From NCBI RefSeq assembly GCF_025153455.1, contig NZ_JANZNT010000001.1, forward strand, positions 2,412,403-2,476,402: a stretch of 64,000 bases of DNA, in the 5' to 3' direction. This DNA comes from Sphingomonas sp. BGYR3. GTDB lineage: Bacteria; Pseudomonadota; Alphaproteobacteria; Sphingomonadales; Sphingomonadaceae. The translations under genes were made by a program, and so were the position numbers. Positions within the stretch are counted from its first letter, which is position 1. The number at the start of each line of letters is the position of its first letter. Positions 45,313 to 54,466 of this stretch are shown piece after piece. The notes beneath the pieces were generated by a model. That model worked only from the letters and a program-made list of their open reading frames with translations, had not been told where the DNA came from and did no database searches.

Positions 45313-46227
45313 ATGGACGGCATCGAACCGGTCACGGCCCGACACGGGGCGGACATTGCGGTCGTCATACCCTGTTACAACGGCGCCCGTTTTTGCGGGC
45401 AGGCGATTGAAAGCGCGCTTGCCCAGCGGGACGTGACGGTCGAGGTCATCTTTGTCGACGACGGTTCGTCGGACGGCAGCCACGCGGTGGCAGACGGGTT
45501 CGACGGCGTCACCGTCATCCGGCAAGCCAATGGCGGCGTGTCAAAGGCGCGAAATACCGGCCTGGCCGCCGTAACCGCGCCCTATGTCCTGTTTCTCGAT
45601 TCGGACGATATCCTGCTGCCCGATGCGGCTGGCCTGGGCATCCGGCATCTGGGGAACGATCCTGAAAGCGTCATCGCCTTTGGCGGCACGAACGACATCG
45701 ACAGTTCGGGCAAGGTGCTGTCCACGCGGCTGCCGCCCGCTCGTCGCTTTGCCCTTGAGGACGTGTTCTTCAACACCATTCCGCGGCCGAGCCAGACGGT
45801 GATGCGGACCGATGCCGTGCGCCGGGCCGGCGGGTTCGAGGTCGGCCGCCGGATGTGCGAGGATTTCGAGCTGTACGTGCGGATGCTGGCCGATGGCGCA
45901 ACCGGCCTGTGTCACGGCGAGCCGGTGGCGCATTACCGGCGTCACCCGGGCCAGGCGACCCATCATGTCAGCGAAATGATGTGGGCGGCGCTGGACGTCG
46001 TCGACCGGGCCGAGCAGGCGAAGATCGGCGGGATCGGAACCGCGCGCTGGGCCGCGATAAGGCGGTTCTGGAAACAGGAACTGGGCGGCTTCATCGCCTA
46101 TGAACTGGCGCGGGCGATTGCCGGACGGCAATGGGCACGGGCAGCAAAGGCCGCTCGCAGCTATCTGGTCAGCCAGCCCTATGCAGGGATTGGAACCTTT
46201 CGCGCTGCCTTCGGTCTGCGGAATTAG
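45313..46227 (+). CDS. Family 2 glycosyltransferase
   Basis: A 304-residue GT-A enzyme with VVIPCYNGARFCGQAIESAL, the donor-binding FVDDGSSDGSH, the metal motif FLDSDDILLP and the acceptor-side CEDFELYVRML. Start ATG 45313 was preferred to GTG 45283 because the family N-terminus begins soon after. It probably adds one sugar of the repeat unit. It is on the plus strand with the secretion genes but 98 bases apart. Confidence 0.87.
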   Translation: MDGIEPVTARHGADIAVVIPCYNGARFCGQAIESALAQRDVTVEVIFVDDGSSDGSHAVADGFDGVTVIRQANGGVSKARNTGLAAVTAPYVLFLDSDDILLPDAAGLGIRHLGNDPESVIAFGGTNDIDSSGKVLSTRLPPARRFALEDVFFNTIPRPSQTVMRTDAVRRAGGFEVGRRMCEDFELYVRMLADGATGLCHGEPVAHYRRHPGQATHHVSEMMWAALDVVDRAEQAKIGGIGTARWAAIRRFWKQELGGFIAYELARAIAGRQWARAAKAARSYLVSQPYAGIGTFRAAFGLRN

Positions 46228-46614
46228 CAGCCGGACAAGCGTCATCGCTGATCCTGTCGCTGTGCAGCACGGACAGGCCTCAATTCGTTTGCAGCGAAAC
46301 GATCCTTGTCGCAGCTTGGGCGCATGGCCAGCCTCATGCCCCGCTTCACCCGACTCAGCCGTATCCGTCGGCCGTTCCGATGGATTGCGGGCATCACCCT
46401 CGCGCTGTTCGCGATCTTCTCTGCGGCGGCCTACGCATTAACCGCAGACTGCTGTCCGCCATGCTCGGCGAATGCAAATTCAGCAACCGTCATGGTGTGC
46501 CCGCCATTAACTGTGCGGCTTAAAATCATCGCAAATTGTGCGCTGCATAACGCAAATGTGGGGCCCGGTGATCTGGGCGACCAGAACAACGGATCGCGAT
46601 GCAAGGACCAATCG
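46228..46614. other. 387-base intergenic region upstream of the RTX protein gene
   Basis: No gene is supported here. An open frame in phase with the RTX gene runs back to 46306, but it would put a Cys-rich, secretory-like leader on a type I substrate, so it is judged untranslated. The last part is AT-richer than the surroundings (for example around 46515-46560), and a ribosome site AAGGA at 46603-46607 serves ATG 46615. A long 5' leader or regulatory region is likely; I could not pick a specific promoter. Confidence 0.5.
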
Positions 46615-48666
46615 ATGGCAACGGCTTTTAATGAACAGTCTGCAACGATAAACTATTTCGGTGGCAACGTATCGGGGGGGACAATTGTTCCCACGATCGG
46701 TTCGACCATCACGGTGGATTCGACTGCATCGTTGATTGCGGCACTGAAGGCGGCGAAGGGCGGCGAAACGATCCTGCTCAAAGCCGGGACCTATTCCGAC
46801 GTTTCGATGATCGGAATGAACTTTGCGTCCAAGGTCTATATCCGTTCGGCCGATGCCGGCAATCCGGCGACGTTCACTGACCTGCGCATCCAGAACAGCT
46901 CGAACATCAGCCTGAGCACCGTCGATCTGACCGCCAAGCCCGATGCTCCGCTCTATGTGTTCCGGGTATCGGATTCCAAGTCCATCGATCTGGATCGGCT
47001 GGACGTCACCGGCGCCAACATGAGCCATGAACCGTTCGTGATCCGCGTGTCGAAGGACGTGACGCTCACCAACAGCGAGTTCAGCAAGGCAATGAACGCG
47101 CTGAACCTGGTCAGCAATACGAACGTGACGATTGCGGACAACGTCTTTCACGACATCCGGGTCGACGGCATTCGCGGCAACGTCGTCGATGGTTTGACCA
47201 TCAAGGGCAATCTGTTCACCAATTTCTGGCCGGAGGGCGACATCGGGCGCAGCGGCGACCATGCCGATGCGATCCAGATCTGGACCGAGAACACGACTGC
47301 CAGCGCCACCAACATCAACATCGATTCCAACGTCTTTGTCCGGGGCGAAGGGCGGCCGATCCAGGGCATTTTCGTCCATGACAATTCGGGTGTGAAACCA
47401 CCCATCGGCCTGTCGATCACCAACAATCTGATCGCCGGCGGCATGTGGAACGGCATTTTCTTCACCGGCAAGAACGTGACGGTGACGGACAACAAGGTTG
47501 CCGGCTATGCCGACCAGCTGTCGTGGATCAAGCCGCACGTGATCGACGGCGGGGTAATCAGCAACAATTCGGCGACCCGTTTCGAATGGGGCCCGATGTC
47601 CAGCGTCGAGCAGGCGCACAACAAGCTGATCAACAGTGCGGAAAGCAGCGTTTCGGCAGCGGACATCAATGGGCGGCTGAAACTGGTTCCCGAACTGACC
47701 ACCATGGCGACATCGTTGCTGGCCGCGACCCTGTCTGGTCTGCTGGGCGCGATCGGCGGCGGCGGTTCGGGGGGAACCGGTGCCGGCAGCGCGGGCACCG
47801 CGGATGCAGCCGCCCAGTTCCAGCCCGCCCTAGCGCCAGAAATCAAGAAGGTCATGGGCACGGACAAGGCGGATCGCCTGGTGTCGAACGGGACGGGGTT
47901 CGAGGAGTTTCATGGCGGGGCGGGCAATGACCTGTACGTCGTCCGCCATGCCAATGACGTGGTGGTGGAGGGTGCCGACAGGGGGCGCGACACCGTGCAT
48001 TCCGATGTCAGTTTCAAGCTTGGCGACAATGTCGAGGAGCTGTGGCTGCAGAAGGAAAACCTGACCGGCCATGGCAATGCGCTCGACAACCGGCTGGTCG
48101 GATCCGGCGGGATCGACACGCTGTACGGCCTTGGCGGCAACGACCTGATCCAGGGCGGCGCCGGGAACGACGCGATCTATGGCGGCGACGGGATCGATGA
48201 CCTTCGCGGCGAGGATGGCGACGACCTGATCTATGGCGATGCCGGCAACGACCTGCTGACGGGCGGGGCCGGCAACGACCGGATCTATGGCGGCCTTGGC
48301 GACGACACGATCGAGGGAGGGGCCGGCAACGACGCGTTGTACGGCAACGCGGGCGCCGACCAGTTCCGCTTTCGTGACGATTATGCAGGCAACCGATCGA
48401 CGGTCGATGTGATTGCCGATTTCAATCGTGCCGATCGCGACATCATCAACCTTGCGTTGATGGACGCCAACACCCGCACGTCGGCCAACGACACGTTCCG
48501 CTTTATCGGGACGAGCAGCTTCACCAAAAAGGCAGGCGAACTGCGCACGGAAGTCGTCAACGGTTCGACCCATGTTTATGGCGACGTCAATGGAGACGGG
48601 GTGGCCGATTTCACCATCATCGTTGATGGCGTGACCGATCTGACCGCGCGCGATTTCTGGCTGTAA
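46615..48666 (+). CDS. Secreted parallel beta-helix protein with RTX repeats (GelR/SpsR-like position)
   Basis: A 683-residue protein. The first 370 residues are right-handed beta-helix coils with repeated N-x-x-I/V-x-N patterns (SNISLSTVDLT, NVTIADNVFHDI, LTIKGNLF), a fold of pectate lyases and alginate epimerases. A Gly-rich linker (about 375-400) leads to two blocks of Ca-binding GGxGxDx(L/I)xG nonapeptides (about 430 and 498-585). The end DLTARDFWL is a type I secretion signal as in serralysins. No signal peptide is seen. It is probably secreted by the adjacent transporter and may trim or modify the exopolysaccharide; catalytic residues were not identified. Confidence 0.85.
   Translation: MATAFNEQSATINYFGGNVSGGTIVPTIGSTITVDSTASLIAALKAAKGGETILLKAGTYSDVSMIGMNFASKVYIRSADAGNPATFTDLRIQNSSNISLSTVDLTAKPDAPLYVFRVSDSKSIDLDRLDVTGANMSHEPFVIRVSKDVTLTNSEFSKAMNALNLVSNTNVTIADNVFHDIRVDGIRGNVVDGLTIKGNLFTNFWPEGDIGRSGDHADAIQIWTENTTASATNINIDSNVFVRGEGRPIQGIFVHDNSGVKPPIGLSITNNLIAGGMWNGIFFTGKNVTVTDNKVAGYADQLSWIKPHVIDGGVISNNSATRFEWGPMSSVEQAHNKLINSAESSVSAADINGRLKLVPELTTMATSLLAATLSGLLGAIGGGGSGGTGAGSAGTADAAAQFQPALAPEIKKVMGTDKADRLVSNGTGFEEFHGGAGNDLYVVRHANDVVVEGADRGRDTVHSDVSFKLGDNVEELWLQKENLTGHGNALDNRLVGSGGIDTLYGLGGNDLIQGGAGNDAIYGGDGIDDLRGEDGDDLIYGDAGNDLLTGGAGNDRIYGGLGDDTIEGGAGNDALYGNAGADQFRFRDDYAGNRSTVDVIADFNRADRDIINLALMDANTRTSANDTFRFIGTSSFTKKAGELRTEVVNGSTHVYGDVNGDGVADFTIIVDGVTDLTARDFWL
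48098..48370 (+). repeat. RTX nonapeptide repeat coding region
   Basis: About nine tandem copies of a 27-base unit coding for G-G-x-G-x-D-x-I/L-x (for example GGAGNDAIY, GDAGNDLLT). They bind calcium in a parallel beta-roll outside the cell. The nucleotide copies are diverged, so this is a protein-level repeat and not a CRISPR or satellite. Confidence 0.85.
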
Positions 48667-48696
48667 CGCCGTCCGGCATTGCTGAAACGGTGCAAT

Positions 48697-48730
48697 CGGG
48701 GGGCGTTCCATGCGGATCGGCCCCCCTTTT
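48697..48730 (+). terminator. Intrinsic terminator after the RTX gene
   Basis: A stem of seven G-C pairs (GGGGGGC 48698-48704 with GCCCCCC 48720-48726) is followed by TTTT. It lies about 30 bases after the stop codon. Confidence 0.75.
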
Positions 48731-48868
48731 GGCATCGCCATGTCGCGGCCCGGGACGCATCCGGCCGTGTGCCGGGGCATAAACACCTCGCACTGCGGCA
48801 AGGGTTGGTGTAGGCGCTGCCATAGCCCGCATGCCGCGCGTGCGGCACAGGTGCCAGACAGGTGATGG

Positions 48869-50458
48869 GTGAACCGACCGACTAGCTTTCCCAACGCGAC
48901 GCCGATCGGGCAGGCAGGAATCGACATCGTTCTGCCGCCGTATCACCGGCCCAGCCCGACGCTGGACCTGCGCGGCCGTATGCCGTTGCTGCTGACGATC
49001 CTGGCCCTCGTCGCCGGCGGCGTCTGGTCCTGGGGCTTTCCCGTGTCGGCGGGCGTCATGGGGGCGGTGGTCGCCATCATCGGCGGCCTGGTGCTGTGGT
49101 TGTTGCCGGAAGTGCCGGGCACGCCGATCCGCACGCTGTCGATCCTGTTGTTCACGTTTCTGATCGGCCTGCTCGTCTGGCCCGATTATCTGGCGCTGAC
49201 GCTGCCCGGAATGCCGTGGATCACGATGATCCGGCTGACCGGCGTGCCGTTGATGCTGGTGCTGATCGTCACCCTGTCCATGTCGCCGGTGGTGCGGCGC
49301 CGGGTGGTCGACGTGCTGAACGCCGGCAAGATCGTCTGGATATCCATGGCGGTGATGATCGCCGTCACCCTGCTCAACATTCCGGTCGCCTTTTTGCCGA
49401 CCCAGGCGCTGAACCGCTTTCTGGTTGCACAGATGGCGTGGACGTCGGTGTTCTTTGCGGCGTGCATCGTGCTGTACCCCCAGGGACGGGCAACGCTGCT
49501 CGTTCGCGTGCTGTGGGGCATCACGGTCGTCGTTTGCGTCATCGGCGTTCTGGAAGCGCGGAAGCGCGGCGTTTTGTGGGCCGGGCATATCCCCAGCTTT
49601 CTGCAGATCGAGGACGAGGCGGTGCAGCGCTTTCTGGCCGGCACGTCCCGCGCGGCCAGCGGCATCTATCGGGTGCAAAGCAAGTTCACGACCAGCCTCG
49701 GCTTTGCCGAGTTCATGGCGCTGACCATGCCGTTCATGCTGCATCTGGTCGTTCAGTCGCGCAAATGGATCACCCGGATCGCGGCGGTCCTCACCATCCT
49801 GATCATGCTGTACTGCATCAAGGCGACGGACTCCCGCTTGGCGGTACTGGGCGTGATGATCTCGGTCGGCCTGTATCTGCTGTTCTGGGCGTATCGCACC
49901 TGGCGTGCCTCGCCCAGGAACCTGGTCGCCATGGCCGTCCTGGTAGCCTATCCGGTGATGTTCATGCTGGCCATCGCGTCCAGCTTTACGGTGGATGCGG
50001 TGCGCATCCGCGTGTGGGGCGGCGGGGCTGCGCAGTACAGCACCGAGGCGCGCAAGATCCAGTACGGCCTGGGCGTGCCCAAGGTGATCCAGCGGCCATG
50101 GGGCTGGGGCATGGGCAGCGGCGGGCGTGTGCTGGGATATATCGATAACAACGGGCTGGCGTCGATCGATTCCTATTATCTGAGCGCGGCGCTTGAATAT
50201 GGTGTCATCGGCCTCATCGCCTTTTTCACCATGACGATCGGGGTAATCTATCTGCTGGCCAGGGCATTGCCCTATGCGCATGATTCCGAAACCGAGCTTA
50301 TCGGCCCGCTGCTGATTTCGATGGTCAATTTCCTGATCATCAAGTCCGTGCTGAGCGCACAGGAAAATCACAGCTATGTGTATATCCTGCTCGGCATGAG
50401 CCTGGTGCTGATCGAACGCGTGCAGCGCCAGCGGCGGGAAGCTGCTGCCAAAAGCTGA
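48869..50458 (+). CDS. Polysaccharide polymerase / O-antigen ligase family (Wzy-like)
   Basis: A 529-residue protein starting with GTG, with about twelve membrane helices. A large periplasmic loop between residues 240 and 270 and a second one near residues 390-430 contain the segments typical of the Wzy_C domain: GWGMGSGGRVLGY and SIDSYYLSAALEYGVIGLIAFF. It is the probable polymerase that joins repeat units on the periplasmic side (the GelG/SpsG role). Its start lies 139 bases after the RTX terminator, so it has its own promoter. Confidence 0.82.
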   Translation: MNRPTSFPNATPIGQAGIDIVLPPYHRPSPTLDLRGRMPLLLTILALVAGGVWSWGFPVSAGVMGAVVAIIGGLVLWLLPEVPGTPIRTLSILLFTFLIGLLVWPDYLALTLPGMPWITMIRLTGVPLMLVLIVTLSMSPVVRRRVVDVLNAGKIVWISMAVMIAVTLLNIPVAFLPTQALNRFLVAQMAWTSVFFAACIVLYPQGRATLLVRVLWGITVVVCVIGVLEARKRGVLWAGHIPSFLQIEDEAVQRFLAGTSRAASGIYRVQSKFTTSLGFAEFMALTMPFMLHLVVQSRKWITRIAAVLTILIMLYCIKATDSRLAVLGVMISVGLYLLFWAYRTWRASPRNLVAMAVLVAYPVMFMLAIASSFTVDAVRIRVWGGGAAQYSTEARKIQYGLGVPKVIQRPWGWGMGSGGRVLGYIDNNGLASIDSYYLSAALEYGVIGLIAFFTMTIGVIYLLARALPYAHDSETELIGPLLISMVNFLIIKSVLSAQENHSYVYILLGMSLVLIERVQRQRREAAAKS

Positions 50459-50470
50459 GCCGGAAGCGGC

Positions 50471-51424
50471 TTACAGGGTACCCAGGACGCGCACGATCTC
50501 TTTCGCGCGGGCGTCGAACGAGTGGTGGTTGCGTACCGTTTTGGCGGCAGCGCGCGATGCGTTCCATCCCGTTTCCGATTGCTGGTCCGCCTCGAACTTT
50601 TCGGCAAAGTCGGAACCATCAGGCGCCACTGCGAGCAAGGATTCCCGCGGCACGAAATCCTCGAATTCGCCCGATCGGGGCAGCACGCCCAAGAGGCGCG
50701 TGCCCGCGGCCAGCCCCTCGAAATACCGCATGACCAGCGGGCTGAACCCCCCGGTGCGTGCCGGATCATCCAGATCGGGCGGCGTCGCCACGAAATAGCG
50801 GCTGCGGCTGACCAGCCGGCCCAGTTCCTGCGGATCCTCGATCGGTCCCGTCTTTTCGCGATACAGATAGGTCAGGTTATGCGCGTCGCAGTACCGTTCG
50901 ATCGCGTTGTGCAGCGGCGCGTAGCGACGGCCCATCCAGAAAATGTCGACGTCCTTTTCCACCTTTCGTTCGGTGAACACCTTTGTGTCGATACCGAACG
51001 GCAGATAATGGACGCGATCGCCGCCCGGCATTCCTTTCAGGATGGCAAAGGCTTCCTTGTAGGGAATGAAGCAGGCCGCGATATTCTGGGCCCGGATCGA
51101 TACCGTCAGCTTTGACAGCATATGCCGCCAGGGGTCGATGACGAACACCGATTTTCGGGTTCCCAGCGCCAGATTGGCAATCGCCAGCAGCGGCGTTTCA
51201 AGGCGGGAACTGCGCTGAAGCCCGAAGGTGAAATCGCAGGTCCGTGCCTGTCGCACCTGCTCCATCATCGCCAACGGGCGATCCCAGGAAAACGGTTCCG
51301 GTGCGACGGTTTCGGTTGGCACCAGCGCGGACAGACCCGAAAACATTGGCGGGGCCAGCGTCGTCCAGTTCAGCTCCGGATGAAGCTTTTCGTTCGACAG
51401 CAGGGCCAAGCGCAATTGGTTCAT
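50471..51424 (-). CDS. GT-B glycosyltransferase (CgeB-like, family 1-type)
   Basis: A 317-residue protein. The first half has no clear motif; the second half has the GT-B donor domain features, with YLPFGIDTKVF, VDIFWMGRRYAP, and the segment GGFSPLVMRYFEGLAAGTRLLG, where the acidic residue after R-Y-F binds the nucleotide sugar. It is convergent with the polymerase gene, 13 bases apart. Role in glycan synthesis is inferred from location. Confidence 0.75.
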   Translation of the reverse strand: MNQLRLALLSNEKLHPELNWTTLAPPMFSGLSALVPTETVAPEPFSWDRPLAMMEQVRQARTCDFTFGLQRSSRLETPLLAIANLALGTRKSVFVIDPWRHMLSKLTVSIRAQNIAACFIPYKEAFAILKGMPGGDRVHYLPFGIDTKVFTERKVEKDVDIFWMGRRYAPLHNAIERYCDAHNLTYLYREKTGPIEDPQELGRLVSRSRYFVATPPDLDDPARTGGFSPLVMRYFEGLAAGTRLLGVLPRSGEFEDFVPRESLLAVAPDGSDFAEKFEADQQSETGWNASRAAAKTVRNHHSFDARAKEIVRVLGTL

Positions 51425-51550
51425 CTATTCCGTTTCCCTCTTTCGCCGCACCGCACTAGCGGGATGTGCGCACTTAGTCAGCATTAATGCAGCATTGGAT
51501 GGGACAGGCACCGCTTTGCCGCCTGCATTTGCGGTCGAACCCGGTGACGT

Positions 51551-52987
51551 TCAGCGCAGGCGTGCGATGAGCCGTGGTCCGATCACGGGCAATGCCGATA
51601 GCTCGTCCAGGATGATGGTGCGGCGATAGATCAGCCATCCGATCATCAGGATCAGCGATGCCGCCAGCAGAGCCGGGCCGGTCGCCTGGCCACCCTCCAT
51701 CATCAGCGCGACACCCGCGTTGAACAGGATGAGGATAAGCAGGATTGCGCCGAAATTGCCCATGCCGCGATACCAGCGGACCTTCATCGCGCGGTTGACC
51801 AGCACGATGCCGATAAACAGCGCAGCCGCCTCTGCCGCAAAGACGGTCGAGACGACGACGGTCAGCGTCGGATGGGCAATGATGATCGGCAGGCACAGCA
51901 GCACGCCGACAATCCGCACGATGTTGAGCGTCAGCGTGCCGCGCGTCCGGTCGATCGCCATGAACGACGTGCCCAGCCATTGCTGGGCAAATCGGGTGCC
52001 CTGCAGCATCCCGATCAGGCCGATGACGACCAGCGGCAACTGAAATGCCGCGCCGTACAGGACGGGGACGGCGAACGGCGCCACGATCGCAAAGCCAAGC
52101 GCCATGGCCAGCGTCCACAGGGCGAATCGGACGCCCAGCCGGTGCACGCTGTCCCCGGCGCCGCCTTCTGACCACACCGTTTTCGAGATGGTCGGCAGCG
52201 CGGTGTTCATGAAAAACCGGCCGACCATCGAACTGGGATAGAGGATCAGCAGCAGGGTGGAGGCGTACAGGCCAAGCTCGCGCGTGCCGACCAGCGATCC
52301 GACCACCAGCCGGTCGCCCTGGCCGGATGCATAGAGCAGCAGGCCGTTCAGCGAGAGCGGCAGGGCAAACAGCACCATCGGCCGCAGATAATCGCGGTCA
52401 AAGCCGATTTCGTACCGGCGATGCGCGACCGCATGGGTCGCGATCAGTTGTGCGATGGACCGGGCGATCAGGCCGACGACGATCGCGGTATAGCTTTGCG
52501 TGACGAACGCGGTCGCCACGGTGACGACAAAGGCGACACATTCGGCCGAGATGTTCACGATCGCTTCAGGTGTGAAGTTCATGTTGCGCTGCACAGTGCG
52601 GACATCATTGTGAACGAAACCGGCGATCAGCGGATAGACGGCCAGAACCATCAGCGACGGATAGATGGACGGTTCCCCATAGAGCTGCGCCACCGGAATG
52701 GCGGACACCAGCATCATCCCGGCGATCAGGACGCCGCGAACCACGGTGATGCCGTGCGATACGCGCTGCATCCGGGGGTCGTCGCCCTTGGGGCTGACAA
52801 CCAGGTACCGGTCGACACTAAAGTCGGTGATCAGTTCGAAAAGCGAGGCGGTGAGCACCAGAATGCTCATCAAACCGACCTGATCCGGCCCAAGAATCCG
52901 AGCCAGGGCAACATAGCGGAGAAACACGATGACCTGACAAAAGACGATCGACGCCATGTAAATTCTGTTTCGGCCGGGGGCGGCCAT
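51551..52987 (-). CDS. Polysaccharide flippase (Wzx/MATE-fold, GelS-like role)
   Basis: A 478-residue protein with about twelve to fourteen membrane helices. Start ATG 52987 is preceded by AAAGGA; the much longer frame upstream to 54394 is an antisense passage through the ATPase gene. The segments LARILGPDQVGLMSILVLTASLFELITDFSVDR near the N-terminus and LNGLLLYASGQGDRLVVGSLVGTRELGLYA are typical of O-unit flippases. It would move lipid-linked repeat units across the inner membrane for Wzy. Together with the Wzy-like gene it completes the Wzx/Wzy pathway in this window. Confidence 0.88.
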   Translation of the reverse strand: MAAPGRNRIYMASIVFCQVIVFLRYVALARILGPDQVGLMSILVLTASLFELITDFSVDRYLVVSPKGDDPRMQRVSHGITVVRGVLIAGMMLVSAIPVAQLYGEPSIYPSLMVLAVYPLIAGFVHNDVRTVQRNMNFTPEAIVNISAECVAFVVTVATAFVTQSYTAIVVGLIARSIAQLIATHAVAHRRYEIGFDRDYLRPMVLFALPLSLNGLLLYASGQGDRLVVGSLVGTRELGLYASTLLLILYPSSMVGRFFMNTALPTISKTVWSEGGAGDSVHRLGVRFALWTLAMALGFAIVAPFAVPVLYGAAFQLPLVVIGLIGMLQGTRFAQQWLGTSFMAIDRTRGTLTLNIVRIVGVLLCLPIIIAHPTLTVVVSTVFAAEAAALFIGIVLVNRAMKVRWYRGMGNFGAILLILILFNAGVALMMEGGQATGPALLAASLILMIGWLIYRRTIILDELSALPVIGPRLIARLR

Positions 52988-53140
52988 GCGCGATCCTTTC
53001 AATGGACATCTGTGCTGCACCGCCATACAGAAATATCGCGGCGATAAAAGAATTACGCACGGGCTGCCGCGTGGCCGATCGCCGCACGTCGCCCGGAGGG
53101 GCACGGCCAAATTCGCAGATGGGGCAAGGAGGCAATAGTC

Positions 53141-54466
53141 TTGGCTTGGTATAATCCGTTCAGGCGCAAGCAGGACGACGAAGAGCTTGCTGCACCGCAA
53201 TATGCGGCTGCCGAGGACGGCGTCGCCATTGCGGCAGAGGCGCCCTTGCCGATCGTCAAGGACCGGAACGTGCAAAAGGACAACCTGCCCCGGTTTCGCG
53301 GATCGGCCAGCGAAAGCCGTCAGGCAGGCACGCTGCGATCGTCGCTGCGGTCGCGGGTACGCGATTCGTTCACGCCGACCCAGCCGGTCGACAATCTGCG
53401 CCTGTTTGCAGGGCGCGAGGATGCGCTGCGCAGCCTGATCCGGTCGATCGAGGATCAGCGGCTGCACGTCGTCGTCTATGGCGACCGCGGCATCGGCAAG
53501 ACATCGCTGCTCCGCATCTTTTCCCAGGTCGCGCGCGAGGCGGATTATCACATCTGCTATCACAGCTGCGGTCAGGACGAGACGTTCACCGAAACCTTCC
53601 GCGCCATCGCGGCCAATATCCCCGCGCTGCTGGACGAACGCTATGATCCCACCTCCTCGACCGTCGAGGAGCGCAAGACGATGGGCGACCTGTTGCCGCC
53701 TGGCGAGCTGACCGTCGGTCAGATCAGCGCGCTGTTTTCCCACATTTCCAATTCCCGCGTCATCGTGATGCTGGACGAATTTGACCGCAGTTCGGACGGC
53801 GAGTTCCGCCGCAACATCGCCGAACTGGTCAAGAACCTGTCCGACCGGTCGATCCGGGTGCAGCTGGTGCTGGCCGGGGTGGCCAGCAACCTGGCCGAGC
53901 TGATCGGCTATATCCCGTCGATCCGCCGCAACATCATCGGCCTGCCCGTCGCGCCGATGACGGAGCAGGAGGTCCGCAGCCTGATCCGCATCGGTCAGAA
54001 CATGTCCGGGCTGACATTCAGCCAGACGGCGATCGACCGGGTGATCGAGGCGGCGCAGGGATCGCCCTATATCGCCAGCATGCTGGGCCAATATGCCTCG
54101 TTCGGCGCGGTGGACAGCAATGCGCTGTCGGTGACCGATGCCCATGTGAACGACGCAATCGCGCTCGCTGTGGATCAGCTGCGCCAGCGGGTGAGCGAGC
54201 GCAGCCTTCATGCGATCGACCGCATCTATGCCGAGGGGCATGGCCCCTTCCTCGTCTCGCTCGCGCGAAAGGCGCTGAGCGCGCTGGGCCGGGCCGAAGT
54301 GGAGGACGAGGCCAAGGCTGCCACCGTCCGCAACTGGTTCATCGACCGCCACGGCCTGCTGGCCCCGATCGACGACGAGCCGCTGAAGTTCCATTTTCGC
54401 GAGGAAAGCGTGCCGACCTATCTGACGCTGTTGTCAGCCAAGCTCGGATCGATCCAGGATGAATGA
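53141..54466 (+). CDS. Orc1/Cdc6-like AAA+ ATPase in the polysaccharide operon
   Basis: A 441-residue protein that starts with TTG behind a strong AAGGAGG site. The first 85 residues look disordered. The ATPase follows: Walker A GDRGIGKTSLL (about residues 114-124), Walker B VIVMLDEFD, sensor-1-like LVLAGVA, and a C-terminal winged-helix-like part (HAIDRIYAEGHGPFLVSLARKALSALG onward). The pattern LxxR near GREDALRSL at the start is as in Orc1/Cdc6 or STAND-type ATPases. It overlaps the next glycosyltransferase by eight bases, so it is co-expressed with glycan synthesis. Its role is not known; regulation or a scaffold for the assembly machine are options. Confidence 0.8.
   Translation: MAWYNPFRRKQDDEELAAPQYAAAEDGVAIAAEAPLPIVKDRNVQKDNLPRFRGSASESRQAGTLRSSLRSRVRDSFTPTQPVDNLRLFAGREDALRSLIRSIEDQRLHVVVYGDRGIGKTSLLRIFSQVAREADYHICYHSCGQDETFTETFRAIAANIPALLDERYDPTSSTVEERKTMGDLLPPGELTVGQISALFSHISNSRVIVMLDEFDRSSDGEFRRNIAELVKNLSDRSIRVQLVLAGVASNLAELIGYIPSIRRNIIGLPVAPMTEQEVRSLIRIGQNMSGLTFSQTAIDRVIEAAQGSPYIASMLGQYASFGAVDSNALSVTDAHVNDAIALAVDQLRQRVSERSLHAIDRIYAEGHGPFLVSLARKALSALGRAEVEDEAKAATVRNWFIDRHGLLAPIDDEPLKFHFREESVPTYLTLLSAKLGSIQDE

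Noticed and set aside
46306..46614. N-terminal extension of the RTX protein with a signal-peptide-like helix
   Set aside because: Type I substrates lack such signals, the extension is Cys-rich and the ribosome site sits before ATG 46615.
48098..48370. Repeats that might suggest a CRISPR array or satellite
   Set aside because: They are coding RTX nonapeptide repeats, with unequal nucleotide copies and no spacer structure.
52988..54394. In-frame extension of the flippase upstream through the ATPase gene
   Set aside because: The extension is antisense to a strongly motif-supported ATPase, while ATG 52987 has a good ribosome site and begins the normal flippase N-terminus.
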